Assembly: GCF_001418345.1 (NCBI RefSeq) | Contig: NZ_LIPW01000002.1 | Coordinates: 248,001 to 312,000 of the forward strand | Direction: 5' to 3' | Source of the DNA: Pseudidiomarina woesei | GTDB lineage: Bacteria; Pseudomonadota; Gammaproteobacteria; Enterobacterales; Alteromonadaceae | DNA: 64,000 nucleotides | Notes under the pieces: generated by a model | Database searches by the model: none | Told to the model about the DNA's origin: nothing | Seen by the model: only the letters and a program-made list of their open reading frames with translations | In this document: positions 55,006 through 63,821 of the stretch, piece after piece | How the letters are laid out: each line of letters opens with the position of its first letter | Numbering within the stretch: position 1 is the stretch's first letter | Made by a program: the position numbers and the translations under genes

Positions 55006-55563
55006 ATGACCAAACGCATTGATATTGACGACGAATTGTATCGCTTTATTGCGAGTCACACACAACATATTGGTGAGAGTGCCTCGGCAATTTTACGGCG
55101 CTTGCTGAATTTACCAGCAGCTGAGCAAGCAACAGGGCAACCGGTACTGGCCATGCCAGAGGCAGAACCTTCGGCAAACCCAAGTAATGACGACAGCGCA
55201 ACAGCAGGGCAGCAAGACCTTACCGGGCGAACCGTATTTGACGTGATGACTCGGGCTGATTTAGCTGGCCAGCGCAGCATTGTTGCGCGCTTTTTGTATA
55301 TTTTGAGCATGTTGTACAAATGTCACGCCAAAAATTTCGACGCTGTGCTGCAAATTAGTGGCCGAGACCGGCAGTACTTCGCGACCAGCGAAGCCGAGTT
55401 AGAAGCAACCGGAACCAGCACCAACCCGAAACAAATACCTGACGCGCCGTATTTTGTGGTGACTAATAACAATACCACTCGTAAAAAATCGATGCTGACA
55501 CAAGTAGCTATGGAACTTGGCTATTCTCAGGAACAAGCAGAAAAAATTAGGGACTTTTTATGA
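55006..55563 (+). CDS. seqA: Replication initiation negative regulator SeqA
   Basis: 185 residues. The N-terminal multimerisation domain reads IDIDDELYRFIASHTQHIGESASAILRRLL, shown here in parts: DDELYRFIASHT and IGESASAILRRLL. A Ser/Thr/Gln-rich linker follows (about 35-65), then the hemimethylated-GATC binding domain with SGRDRQYFA and YFVVTNNNTTRKKSML. SeqA sequesters oriC and organises new DNA. The seqA-pgm operon is conserved; the stop overlaps the pgm start. Confidence 0.95.
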   Translation: MTKRIDIDDELYRFIASHTQHIGESASAILRRLLNLPAAEQATGQPVLAMPEAEPSANPSNDDSATAGQQDLTGRTVFDVMTRADLAGQRSIVARFLYILSMLYKCHAKNFDAVLQISGRDRQYFATSEAELEATGTSTNPKQIPDAPYFVVTNNNTTRKKSMLTQVAMELGYSQEQAEKIRDFL

Positions 55564-57203
55564 TGGCATTGCATCCGCGCGCCGGACAACCGGCACAAGC
55601 TAGTGACTTAACCAATATTGCACAACTTGTGAGTGCTTATTTTGTCAACGAAGTAGACCCACGGAATCCCAAGCAACAGGTCAAGTTTGGCACTTCCGGG
55701 CACCGTGGTTGCGCGTTAGATAATTCGTTTAACGAAGCCCATATTTTGGCTATTAGCCAAGCGTTGGTGCGTTACCGAGAAGAGCAGGGCATTACGGGGC
55801 CATTGTTATTGGGCCGTGACACGCACGCGTTGTCTGAGTCGGCTTACATGACGGCGCTAGAAGTATTTATTGGCAACGGTATTGAGGTTCACATTCAAAC
55901 CGACGATGGCTACACGCCAACCCCAGTGATTAGTCATGCTATTTTGCGTTACAACAAGGGCCGCAGTGAAGGGCTTTGTGACGGAGTGGTGATTACCCCG
56001 TCGCACAATCCGCCAAGTGACGGCGGGTTTAAATACAACCCTCCGCACGGTGGTCCGGCGGACACCGATGCCACAAAAACCATTGAGAAATATGCCAATG
56101 CGCTGTTGTCATCTGAGCTACTGGGCGTTGAGGCAGTGTCTTATGCCGAAGCGCGGGCAAGCAAGCTACTTAAGCAGGTAGATTGGCGCAAAGACTATAT
56201 CGAAAGCTTAAGCGACGTCATTGATATGCAAGCCATTGCCGACGCTAAGCTACGCATTGGTGTCGACGCCATGGGCGGTGCAGGTGCTAGTTATTGGGCC
56301 CAAATTGCAGCGCATTACGGTTTAAATATGACGGTTCTGAATGCCGATGTTGATGCCAGTTTCCGTTTTATGAGCTTAGACAAAGACGGCAAAATTCGCA
56401 TGGACTGTTCATCGCCATACGCCATGGCCAGTTTGTTGCAGTTGAAACAAGACTACGATATTGCTGTCGGTAATGACCCTGACTATGACCGCCACGGCAT
56501 TGTTACGCCAACCCATGGCTTAATGAATCCAAACCATTACCTGGCGGTAGCCATTGATTATTTGTGCCAACACCGTAACTGGGCACCTGAATTAGCCATT
56601 GGCAAAACCTTGGTTTCTAGTGCCATGATTGACCGCGTGGTAGCTAAACATCAGCGTACCTTGCGTGAAATGCCGGTAGGTTTTAAATGGTTTGCGCAAG
56701 AGCTGCACGCAGCTACCACTGCGTTTGGCGGCGAAGAAAGTGCGGGCGCTAGCTTTTTAGACCGCCAAGGGCAACCTTGGTCAACCGACAAAGACGGTAT
56801 TATTTTGGCGTTATTAGCTGCAGAAATTCGCGCCAAAACGGGTAAGAACCCAAGCCAATATTACGATGAGTTATGCGCCGAGCATGGCACCGCTTATTAT
56901 CAGCGTATTGATGTGGCCTCGTCGGCAGAATTAAACGCTGGGTTTGCTGGTATTCGCGCTTATAAACTACAGCTGAGCGAATTGGCGGGCGATGAAGTGA
57001 CGGCTGTCATGACCAAAGCGCCAGCTAATGATGCACTGATTGGTGGTGTGAAAGTTACCACCGCGAATGGCTGGTTTGCAGCTCGCCCATCAGGTACTGA
57101 GCCGGTATACAAAATTTATTGTGAGAGCTTTGTCAGCCAAGAGCACTTAACGCAGCTAGCTGAACAAGCGCAGCAACTTGTGAATAGCTGGATACAAGCC
57201 TAA
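55560..57203 (+). CDS. pgm: Phosphoglucomutase (alpha-D-glucose phosphate-specific)
   Basis: 547 residues. Interconverts glucose 1-phosphate and glucose 6-phosphate. VKFGTSGHRG opens the first domain, with the catalytic phospho-Ser in VITPSHNPPSDGG. The metal loop is in GNDPDYDRHGIV (DxDxD), the sugar loop in FGGEESAGASFL, and the phosphate-binding loop in ARPSGTEPVYKIY. It overlaps seqA by 4 bases and the convergent MFS gene by 4 bases. The E. coli pgm-type N-terminus makes phosphomannomutase less likely. Confidence 0.96.
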   Translation: MMALHPRAGQPAQASDLTNIAQLVSAYFVNEVDPRNPKQQVKFGTSGHRGCALDNSFNEAHILAISQALVRYREEQGITGPLLLGRDTHALSESAYMTALEVFIGNGIEVHIQTDDGYTPTPVISHAILRYNKGRSEGLCDGVVITPSHNPPSDGGFKYNPPHGGPADTDATKTIEKYANALLSSELLGVEAVSYAEARASKLLKQVDWRKDYIESLSDVIDMQAIADAKLRIGVDAMGGAGASYWAQIAAHYGLNMTVLNADVDASFRFMSLDKDGKIRMDCSSPYAMASLLQLKQDYDIAVGNDPDYDRHGIVTPTHGLMNPNHYLAVAIDYLCQHRNWAPELAIGKTLVSSAMIDRVVAKHQRTLREMPVGFKWFAQELHAATTAFGGEESAGASFLDRQGQPWSTDKDGIILALLAAEIRAKTGKNPSQYYDELCAEHGTAYYQRIDVASSAELNAGFAGIRAYKLQLSELAGDEVTAVMTKAPANDALIGGVKVTTANGWFAARPSGTEPVYKIYCESFVSQEHLTQLAEQAQQLVNSWIQA

Positions 57204-58501
57204 CGGCTTGTATCCGCGGTATTTTGTTCATCAAGCTCTTGCTGTAGTTCAAGCTCTTCTTCCATGTGCGCCTGCTCGTCGGCAAGTGTGGTTAATAGCT
57301 CATCAGAGGTTTGCGTAGGGGCCAACATGGCATAGGCGCTCGCTGATTGGTCGTCGGCTTTCTTGCGTTGGGTAACGCGAAATAGCGAATAACCGCAGAC
57401 TATGAAGGTTAACGCCATAATTAATAGAAAGAAGTAATTCACCGCGCCAAACTGCATTAGTGCAGCAACAGCTGGCGCACCTATAATAGAGCCAATACCA
57501 CCCACTTTAATAATTGCCCCGGTGGCACCAACCATTTGGTCTTTTTCAAGGTAGTCGTTGGTGTGGGCCATTCCCAATGAGTACAGGGGAAGGGCACAGG
57601 CACCGAATAAACCGACACATAAATAAATCATCCAAGCTACAGAAGCATCCAGCTGCGATAAAACAAAAGCCATGATGCCGGCTGTACCCGCGCATCCAGC
57701 CATAATAATACGACGATCGATACGATCGGAAAGTAAGCCAATAGGCGCTTGCGCTAACATACCGCCCAGTATAAATGCGGCCATAAACAAACTTACTTGG
57801 GCCACTGATAAGCCGATATAAGTGGCGTACATGGGCCCAATACCATAAAACATGGCGTAGCAAGCCTGCATAATAAATGCGTTGACCATACCAAGAGGAA
57901 CTACTTTTAATAAACTACGAATAGGAACTTTCTTAGGTTCGTGGGTAGTGGGTTCAACGGTTACGCTAATTAGAATAGGAATAAGTGCTAAGTTGATCAG
58001 CAGCGCCACCAAAGCAAAAGCCACAAACCCAGCGGGATCAGTAATACCGAGAACCAACTGACCGGCTACCAAGCCGCCATAAATAAGTACTAAGTAAATC
58101 GACAGTAGGGTACCGCGGTTTTTGTTATCGGCCATGGTATTGAGCCAGCTTTCAACAATGACGAATATAGCCGAAATAGCAAAGCCGGTAAGAAAGCGCA
58201 TGACAAACCACACTGTGGGGTCTATCCAAATGGCCTGGATAAGAATTGACGCAGCAGCAAGGGCAGCAAGGCCACCAAAAGCCCGAATATAACCAACACG
58301 GCGAATATCTTTCGGGGCCCGCGTGGTGCCGAACAAAAAACCAATAAAGTAGGCCGACATAATAATACCGGTAGTCAGCGTACCGAAGTTTTCTATGGTG
58401 GCGCGCAAACTTAACAAGGTACTTGTCATGCCCGTGCAAATACCGATAAGCGTAATACTTGTCAGTAGTGAACTGATAGCGCGTAATTGTTGCTTGAGCA
58501 T
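57200..58501 (-). CDS. MFS transporter (YcaD-like)
   Basis: 433 residues from the ATG at 58499-58501, with AGGA upstream; the open frame begins 25 codons earlier inside the divergent control region. Twelve membrane helices are expected. The RxxxR-type loop between helices 2 and 3 (TRAPKDIRRVGYIRAF) and FLTGFAISAIFVIVESWLN in helix 4-5 resemble YcaD. An unusual C-terminal tail of about 30 residues is very acidic (EEELELQQELDEQ) and may form a coiled coil. Substrate unknown. Confidence 0.88.
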   Translation of the reverse strand: MLKQQLRAISSLLTSITLIGICTGMTSTLLSLRATIENFGTLTTGIIMSAYFIGFLFGTTRAPKDIRRVGYIRAFGGLAALAAASILIQAIWIDPTVWFVMRFLTGFAISAIFVIVESWLNTMADNKNRGTLLSIYLVLIYGGLVAGQLVLGITDPAGFVAFALVALLINLALIPILISVTVEPTTHEPKKVPIRSLLKVVPLGMVNAFIMQACYAMFYGIGPMYATYIGLSVAQVSLFMAAFILGGMLAQAPIGLLSDRIDRRIIMAGCAGTAGIMAFVLSQLDASVAWMIYLCVGLFGACALPLYSLGMAHTNDYLEKDQMVGATGAIIKVGGIGSIIGAPAVAALMQFGAVNYFFLLIMALTFIVCGYSLFRVTQRKKADDQSASAYAMLAPTQTSDELLTTLADEQAHMEEELELQQELDEQNTADTSR

Positions 58502-58568
58502 GATGAGAAGTCCTTGTGTTGCTTCGCGAAGTTTAGCATGGAGTGAAAAAATCTTAAACGCCCAGAGG

Positions 58569-58577
58569 TTATCCACA
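58569..58577 (+). promoter_or_regulatory. Consensus DnaA box upstream of DUF2066-hda
   Basis: TTATCCACA, an exact match to the strongest DnaA box class, in the 142-base divergent region between the MFS gene and the DUF2066-hda unit, 67 bases before the first ATG. A single 9-base match occurs by chance now and then; its position before hda, which inactivates DnaA, is what makes it notable. Confidence 0.45.
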
Positions 58578-58643
58578 GCTTGTTACTTGCCCCCTTGGCA
58601 GCAGCTGTTTATGATGGGCACAAGATGTTGTTTTGAGGTAGCT

Positions 58644-59705
58644 ATGCGAACCCTATTTTTTGCTATTTTGCTGTCTGTTTTATGCTGCGCAACTACCGCC
58701 AAAGCCGCGGTAGAGCTGAAACAAATGTACCAAGCGCGTGTGCCCGTGGCGAGCCAAGCTGCGGCAGATCGTGATGCGGCGTTACAAGAGGCACTGCAGC
58801 GTACATTTATGCGAGTATCAGGTGACGATAGCTTGTTAGAACACCAAGAAGTGCGATTAGCATTGCAAAATGTACGTAATTTTGTGCAGCAGTATGGCTA
58901 TCAACAAGGCGACGACGAGCTTATATTGTGGGTGCAATTTGACCAACCACAGGTTGATCGAACCATTCAAAGCGCCGGCTCAGGTATCTGGAGCAACCTT
59001 CGTCCCGAACTTCTGTTTTGGCTGGTGTTGGAAGATGAACGTTTACAGCGTTCAATTATTGGTACTGCGGACATCGAGCCTTTAGTTGGCCAACTTCGCG
59101 AACAAGCACAAATTCGCGGGTTACCGGTAAAGCTACCGTTGTTAGATCTGAATGATTCCATGAGTTTATCAGTGTTAGATTTATGGGCTCGATTTGACGA
59201 TCGCATTGACTTTGCTAGCAGTCGCTATGACGCAGATGGTGTGGTGGTGGCTCGAATTTATCAGTCTGACAGGGCCGTAACAGACCAAGCTTGGACGCTT
59301 GATTGGACTCTAAAATTAGCGGATATGCGTTGGCGTGGTGAAGTTAGCGCCGATGAACGTGCTGATTTAGGGGCTAAACTTATTGCCGATATTTCGAAGC
59401 AGTTATCTTACCGTTATCGTATTAGTGCCAATGCCGAAGCTGCCGGGCTATGGCGTATAAATATTGTTAACTTGCCCTCAGTAACAGACGTGTTACAAGC
59501 TGAGCAGCGCCTTAACTCGGTACCTTCGGTAAATAGAGTGCAGCTAATCAGTTATGGTGAACATCAAGCGACGTTTGAGCTGTACATTCAAACGGAAACA
59601 CAGCAGATTATGCGCGCTCTTGATATATCCAAGCAATTTGAACCCGTAAATCAGCAGCAACGAGATTCCTTTGCGACGCCTGTTTATCGTTGGAGACAAC
59701 CTTGA
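58644..59705 (+). CDS. DUF2066 periplasmic protein
   Basis: 353 residues from the ATG at 58644 with GAGGTA before it. The open frame runs 83 codons further upstream, across the divergent promoter, and is not used. A Sec signal is cleaved after AKA. The DUF2066 core begins VPVASQAAADRDAALQEALQRTF, here in parts, with the conserved RVSGDDSLL, and the C-terminal third contains a repeated alpha-beta unit (PSVTDVLQAEQRLN). Function unknown. The position directly before hda is conserved in Vibrio, Shewanella and Alteromonadales; it overlaps the hda TTG start by 3 bases. Confidence 0.82.
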   Translation: MRTLFFAILLSVLCCATTAKAAVELKQMYQARVPVASQAAADRDAALQEALQRTFMRVSGDDSLLEHQEVRLALQNVRNFVQQYGYQQGDDELILWVQFDQPQVDRTIQSAGSGIWSNLRPELLFWLVLEDERLQRSIIGTADIEPLVGQLREQAQIRGLPVKLPLLDLNDSMSLSVLDLWARFDDRIDFASSRYDADGVVVARIYQSDRAVTDQAWTLDWTLKLADMRWRGEVSADERADLGAKLIADISKQLSYRYRISANAEAAGLWRINIVNLPSVTDVLQAEQRLNSVPSVNRVQLISYGEHQATFELYIQTETQQIMRALDISKQFEPVNQQQRDSFATPVYRWRQP

Positions 59706-60385
59706 GTGCAATAGCTCAGCTACCTTTGGCAATACAATTGCCAGACGATGAAACCTTTGCCACATTTGAGGCGGGAGCTAACACCGAGTTACTTGCTGTA
59801 TTTAAGCAACAGCAGCACGGTTTGGTCTATTTGTGGGGGCGTCAAGGGGTCGGTAAAAGTCATTTACTCCATGCTATGTGTGCTAATACCGAACAAGCCG
59901 TGATGTATTTACCACTCGGTGAACTAAAAGACAGCATTCAACCACAAGTATTACAAGGGCTTGAGCAATATTCACTGTTGTGTTTGGATGACATTGACGC
60001 CGTAGTCGGTGATAGCCAATGGTGTTATGAGTTATTTGCGTTGTTTAATCGTGTGCGTGACTTAAACCAAGGTTTGCTGGTTATTACCGCCCAGCATGCG
60101 CCGGCGGCACTTGATGTCGCTGTTGCTGATGTGCATTCGCGTTTGCAGTGGGGCTTAACGTTACAAGTTAAACCACTCAATGATGACCACAAGGTAGCTG
60201 CTTTGCAGGCGCGAGCGAAAAATTTAGGCTTAAGCTTAAGTGAAGAAACCGCACAATTTATGGTCCAGCGATTAGGGCGCGATATGCGCAGTTTGATGCG
60301 CTGTCTGACTAAGCTTGATCGCGCCTCTATTGCCGCAAAACGTCGCTTGACGATTCCCTTTGTGAAAGACGTACTTGCTATTTAA
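59702..60385 (+). CDS. hda: DnaA inactivator Hda, with TTG start
   Basis: 227 residues from TTG 59702, chosen because GGAG lies six bases upstream and because it overlaps the DUF2066 stop as TTGA; a TTG four codons earlier is possible but overlaps the ribosome site. The N-terminus keeps a sliding-clamp-binding stretch (AQLPLAIQLPDDETF). AAA+ motifs are Walker A GRQGVGKSH and Walker B LLCLDDIDAV, then the arginine finger region DVHSRLQWG. Hda with the clamp triggers DnaA-ATP hydrolysis. E. coli hda is also reported to start with a non-AUG codon (CTG). Confidence 0.93.
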   Translation: MSAIAQLPLAIQLPDDETFATFEAGANTELLAVFKQQQHGLVYLWGRQGVGKSHLLHAMCANTEQAVMYLPLGELKDSIQPQVLQGLEQYSLLCLDDIDAVVGDSQWCYELFALFNRVRDLNQGLLVITAQHAPAALDVAVADVHSRLQWGLTLQVKPLNDDHKVAALQARAKNLGLSLSEETAQFMVQRLGRDMRSLMRCLTKLDRASIAAKRRLTIPFVKDVLAI

Positions 60386-60786
60386 TCTTGGTCTTTTAGT
60401 TTCTTTAGGCCTAAACCCAAGGCGCGGCCTTGACGTCGAGCATACCAAGTACAACCTACAAACGCGCCTGTTGTAAGCACCAATTCAGCAATAGCGAAAC
60501 CGCGCTCTGCCGGCGCAACATAAAGCATCGTTAAGCTATGCAGGTAATACCACATTAAAACGAAATTGGTCCAAGCATAGGTATAGGGCTTGCCGCGCAA
60601 TAGTCCTGGTAGCGGAAACAACAGTGGTAATACCCACAAAACCAAACGAAATGTGAGGCTAAATTCGCTATCGCTTTGGCACCAAACTTGCCAAATGAGC
60701 ATTAGTGCCAAAAGACCAAGATAGCTGGCCAAGGCTAAAAAACGTAGTTGACTAGTTTGTTGGTCAGCGGCTTTTAATGTATTCAT
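60382..60786 (-). CDS. DUF2069 membrane protein
   Basis: 134 residues with four membrane helices and the DUF2069 pattern FLALASYLGLLALMLIWQ, WVLPLLFPLPGLLRG, and YAWTNFVLMWYYLHSLTML. Function unknown. It is in the same leftward operon as wrbA and arsC (ATGA overlap with wrbA) and is convergent with hda, sharing the four bases TTAA as overlapping stop codons. The DUF2069-wrbA-arsC order next to hda is conserved in Vibrio relatives. Confidence 0.85.
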   Translation of the reverse strand: MNTLKAADQQTSQLRFLALASYLGLLALMLIWQVWCQSDSEFSLTFRLVLWVLPLLFPLPGLLRGKPYTYAWTNFVLMWYYLHSLTMLYVAPAERGFAIAELVLTTGAFVGCTWYARRQGRALGLGLKKLKDQD

Positions 60787-61370
60787 ATCTTTCCTTGCTG
60801 TTGCAAAGGTTTTAGTGCCGAGGCGGCATAAGTCACGCGTTTGCCCAAAGCGACGGCGGCTTGATATTCATGCTCACTCAGTGTGCTTTGTTGCTGGTGA
60901 GATACATGGCTTGCACCATAAGGAGAGCCGCCAGACTGGGTTTGCTGTATTGCTGGCTCGGTGTAGGGAATACCACAGAGCATCATACCGTGGTGCAGCA
61001 AAGGCACGCCCATGGCCAATAAAGTTGACTCTTGACCACTGTGCATACTACTGCCCGAGGTAAATACTGCCGCGGGCTTGCCTTGCAATTGGCCTTTGAG
61101 CCAGACCGAACTTGTGCGTTCCCAAAATTGTTGTAATGCGCTTGCCATATGACCAAAGCGCACAGGACTCCCCATCACCAAACCGTCACAGGGGCCTAGT
61201 TCATCAGGTTCTAGCGCTAGATCGCGTGCACTCGCCGGCTCTCCCGCCGCGGCAACGGTACGTAGTAACGCATCGCCGCCCGCTTGCGTAATGCCGGTGG
61301 CGATGGCATCAGCGAGTTTTTGAGTTCCGCCGTTACGGCTGTAATACAGAACAATAATTTGCGGGCGCAT
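60783..61370 (-). CDS. wrbA: NAD(P)H:quinone oxidoreductase WrbA-type
   Basis: 195 residues. Flavodoxin-like: the FMN phosphate loop is YYSRNGGTQKLADAI, then VMGSPVRFGHMASALQQFWERT and FTSGSSMHSGQESTLLA for the flavin ring. WrbA-family proteins reduce quinones with two electrons. The ATG directly follows the arsC stop, with no gap. A shorter C-terminal end than E. coli WrbA (198) is unremarkable. Confidence 0.88.
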   Translation of the reverse strand: MRPQIIVLYYSRNGGTQKLADAIATGITQAGGDALLRTVAAAGEPASARDLALEPDELGPCDGLVMGSPVRFGHMASALQQFWERTSSVWLKGQLQGKPAAVFTSGSSMHSGQESTLLAMGVPLLHHGMMLCGIPYTEPAIQQTQSGGSPYGASHVSHQQQSTLSEHEYQAAVALGKRVTYAASALKPLQQQGKI

Positions 61371-61724
61371 TTAGTCAAGTAACTCAAGCACAGCTTCTGG
61401 TGGACGACCTAAACGTGCTTGATCACCAACAACCACAATAGGGCGTTCAATGAGCTTAGGTTCACTTGCCATAGCTTCTAACAACGCCGACTCATCAGTC
61501 ACCTCTGCCAAATTTTGCGCTTTATATGCATCTTCTTTCGAGCGCATCAGTTCTCGCGCAGAAATAAACCCAAGTTGTTTTACCAAGGTTTTTAATTCTG
61601 GCACACTAGGTGGTGTTTTAAGGTACTCAACAACCTGCGGCTCAATGCCGTTTTGTTCGAGCAACTGCAATGTTTGGCGGCTTTTTGAGCAGCGTGGGTT
61701 ATGATAGATCGTGACCTGAGCCAT
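61371..61724 (-). CDS. arsC: ArsC-family reductase (YfgD type)
   Basis: 117 residues, thioredoxin fold with the single active-site Cys in YHNPRCSKSRQTL and the distal Arg motif ERPIVVVGDQARLGRPPE. Length and sequence match the glutaredoxin-dependent arsenate reductase family. It has no arsenite exporter or ArsR beside it, and the same gene sits next to hda and bepA in E. coli as yfgD, so a general redox role is as likely as arsenate resistance. First gene of the arsC-wrbA-DUF2069 unit. Confidence 0.9.
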   Translation of the reverse strand: MAQVTIYHNPRCSKSRQTLQLLEQNGIEPQVVEYLKTPPSVPELKTLVKQLGFISARELMRSKEDAYKAQNLAEVTDESALLEAMASEPKLIERPIVVVGDQARLGRPPEAVLELLD

Positions 61725-61773
61725 AGCTTAAAATCCTCGAGTTCGTAAACTGTCATAGCTTAAGGGAAAGTGT

Positions 61774-62238
61774 ATGCGTTGTCGATTTTTGCCCGTAATT
61801 TTAGCGCTAAGTGTGGGGCTTTTAAGCGCTTGCCAGCCAGCTAGCGATTTTCAAACCGATGAACGTGGTGGCTTAGCATGGCAGCAATTAAAAGGCCAAT
61901 ATGTTGTGGTGAATTATTTTGCTGAGTGGTGTGCTCCATGTTTGCGTGAGTTGCCTGAGCTGAACGAATTTCATCACTTATATGGTGATCAAGTGACGCT
62001 ACTAGGGGTTAGCTTTGATGGCTTAAATAATGAAGAGCTTGCTGCGCTAAAGCAAAAGTACAATATAGAATTTACCCTAATTCAGAATGAACCGGCGCCT
62101 AATTTACCATTTGCAATGCCTAACGCCTTACCTGCTACCTATATTGTTACACCAGAAGGCGAAGTGAAGGGTCCGCTGCTAGGTGAGCAGACCCTACAAA
62201 GTTTAGCCGCGGCTACCGGAGCTGATACTCTCGAGTAA
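61774..62238 (+). CDS. Thioredoxin-like lipoprotein (TlpA/ResA type)
   Basis: 154 residues with a lipoprotein signal ending in LSAC. The thioredoxin-fold core has WCAPC as active site followed by LRELPELNEF, and a cis-Pro in LPATYIVTPEGEV. Membrane-anchored members act as periplasmic thiol reductases or oxidases. Its last 36 bases overlap antiparallel with bepA, whose protein works on outer-membrane folding. The divergent partner is arsC. Confidence 0.85.
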   Translation: MRCRFLPVILALSVGLLSACQPASDFQTDERGGLAWQQLKGQYVVVNYFAEWCAPCLRELPELNEFHHLYGDQVTLLGVSFDGLNNEELAALKQKYNIEFTLIQNEPAPNLPFAMPNALPATYIVTPEGEVKGPLLGEQTLQSLAAATGADTLE

Positions 62239-63663
62239 AGATTTTTGTGCCATAAGTTGCTCAATACGCGCCTGCAAGCGGCGTTTTTCAATCTCGATAC
62301 CCGTTTGCTTGTGGGCTTTATGTAAATGCTCAATAGCCTGGTCAAAAGCGCCATATAAAGCTGCCGACTCGGCCATAACGCCATGCATGGCACTCATATC
62401 ACCACTTAAACGATATGCTTTGGCTAATAGGTCAAGAGCCAATATGTGGTCGTTTTCGCGTTGCAAATATTCACGTAACAACGAAATGGCTAGGCTATAT
62501 TGTTTCGCTTCAATAGCGACGTTGGCAAAATTAATCGTGATGGTTTGTTCATTGGGTTGGCGTATATAGGCTTTTTCAAGCAACGCAAGAGCTTCCTCGT
62601 AACGCTGACTCGCCAACAAAATGTCACTTTGAACATCAAGGTAGAACGTGTTGTAAGGTTGCGCAGTTATTAATGGCTTAAGTATATGCTCGGCTTCAGC
62701 ATGGCGTTGATTATCCAGCATGAATATGGCTAACCCGTAGCGAGCAGCGCGTACGCGCTCAGTCGGCAAGTTAGGGTCGCTCATTTCTTGTCGCAACGTG
62801 CTTTCGGTTAGCGTTTGTGTATAACGTACTTGCACGCGGTACTTGGCCAATAAGAAAGTGCTTTCGTCGCGCGGCGCAATACGGGGCAATAGCGCTGTGC
62901 GTGCCCGCATTTCCGACAGCCGGCTTTCGCTATATGGGTGGGTTAACAAAAATTCCGGAGGCCGCGACATATAACGAAATTTTTCGGTTAACCGACTAAA
63001 AAAGTCAACTGCGCCTTGCGGGTCAAATCCAGCACGTCTTAATATATCAAAACCAACACGGTCGGCTTCTTGTTCAAACTGCCGGGTATAGTTAATTTGC
63101 ATTTGCTGGCCGCCAGCAATGGTTCCGCTTAGTGCGGCCATACCAAGTTGCGGGTTAATCACTGATAATATGATCGAGCCTAATACCGCAGCCATCATGG
63201 TTGGTGAGTTATTCGACATACGCTCCATATTACGGACAATATGCCGCTGTGAAACGTGAGCCACTTCATGCGCAAGTACTGATGCAAACTCAGACTCGGT
63301 TCGCGCTTCAGTGATTAAGCCGGTGTGCATGCCGACATAGCCGCCAAAAAACGCGAATGCGTTGATATCTTTCTGATTAATCCAGAAAAACGTAAAAGGA
63401 AATTTAACACCTTCAGCTTCGCGCACAATACGTGAGCCAATATCTTGAATGTATTCGTCTAAAACGGGGTCGTGTACCATAGGGGCCATGGCCCGTAATT
63501 GGCGCATATACATGTCGCCAAAAATTTGTTCGCGCTCGATGGTCATCACCGAAGCGCCCGCAGTACCAATTTCTGGTAAGCGTTCCTGTGCCAATGAGGC
63601 TGCTGAGTAGCTTACGCCAATGGCTAAGCCGAGAGCTGAAATTGTTGAAAGTAACTGCTTCAT
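62203..63663 (-). CDS. bepA: Outer-membrane protein quality-control metalloprotease BepA
   Basis: 486 residues from the ATG at 63661-63663; an in-frame TTG eight codons earlier is less likely. A Sec signal cleaved near SLAQ, then the M48 zinc-protease domain with the HEVAH motif (His, Glu) in VLAHEVAHVSQRH and the third ligand Glu in QFEQEADRVG. The C-terminal half is a series of TPR-like helical repeats. BepA degrades or assists stalled outer-membrane proteins such as LptD. The pairing with perM, divergent here, is also seen in E. coli. Confidence 0.94.
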   Translation of the reverse strand: MKQLLSTISALGLAIGVSYSAASLAQERLPEIGTAGASVMTIEREQIFGDMYMRQLRAMAPMVHDPVLDEYIQDIGSRIVREAEGVKFPFTFFWINQKDINAFAFFGGYVGMHTGLITEARTESEFASVLAHEVAHVSQRHIVRNMERMSNNSPTMMAAVLGSIILSVINPQLGMAALSGTIAGGQQMQINYTRQFEQEADRVGFDILRRAGFDPQGAVDFFSRLTEKFRYMSRPPEFLLTHPYSESRLSEMRARTALLPRIAPRDESTFLLAKYRVQVRYTQTLTESTLRQEMSDPNLPTERVRAARYGLAIFMLDNQRHAEAEHILKPLITAQPYNTFYLDVQSDILLASQRYEEALALLEKAYIRQPNEQTITINFANVAIEAKQYSLAISLLREYLQRENDHILALDLLAKAYRLSGDMSAMHGVMAESAALYGAFDQAIEHLHKAHKQTGIEIEKRRLQARIEQLMAQKSLLESISSGSRG

Positions 63664-63821
63664 TATTTGCGCCTGATAAACCTGCAATGTTCGAGTATAA
63701 ATTTGTGAAAAGGTTCCTAATTTGCAGGCTCAATACTGTAACTTATGCGTGTTCACAGCTATGATGTGGTATCTCGAGAAAGCATGCAACGCTTTTACTC
63801 AAACAATTGGAGTGGGTTTAC

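Noticed and set aside
58395-58643. 83-codon N-terminal extension of the DUF2066 protein
   Set aside because: It crosses the divergent promoter region and the start of the MFS gene; a clean signal peptide begins at 58644 behind GAGGTA.
61371-61724. Arsenic resistance operon
   Set aside because: Only the reductase-like gene is present, without ArsR or an arsenite exporter, and the neighbourhood is the conserved hda-bepA one.
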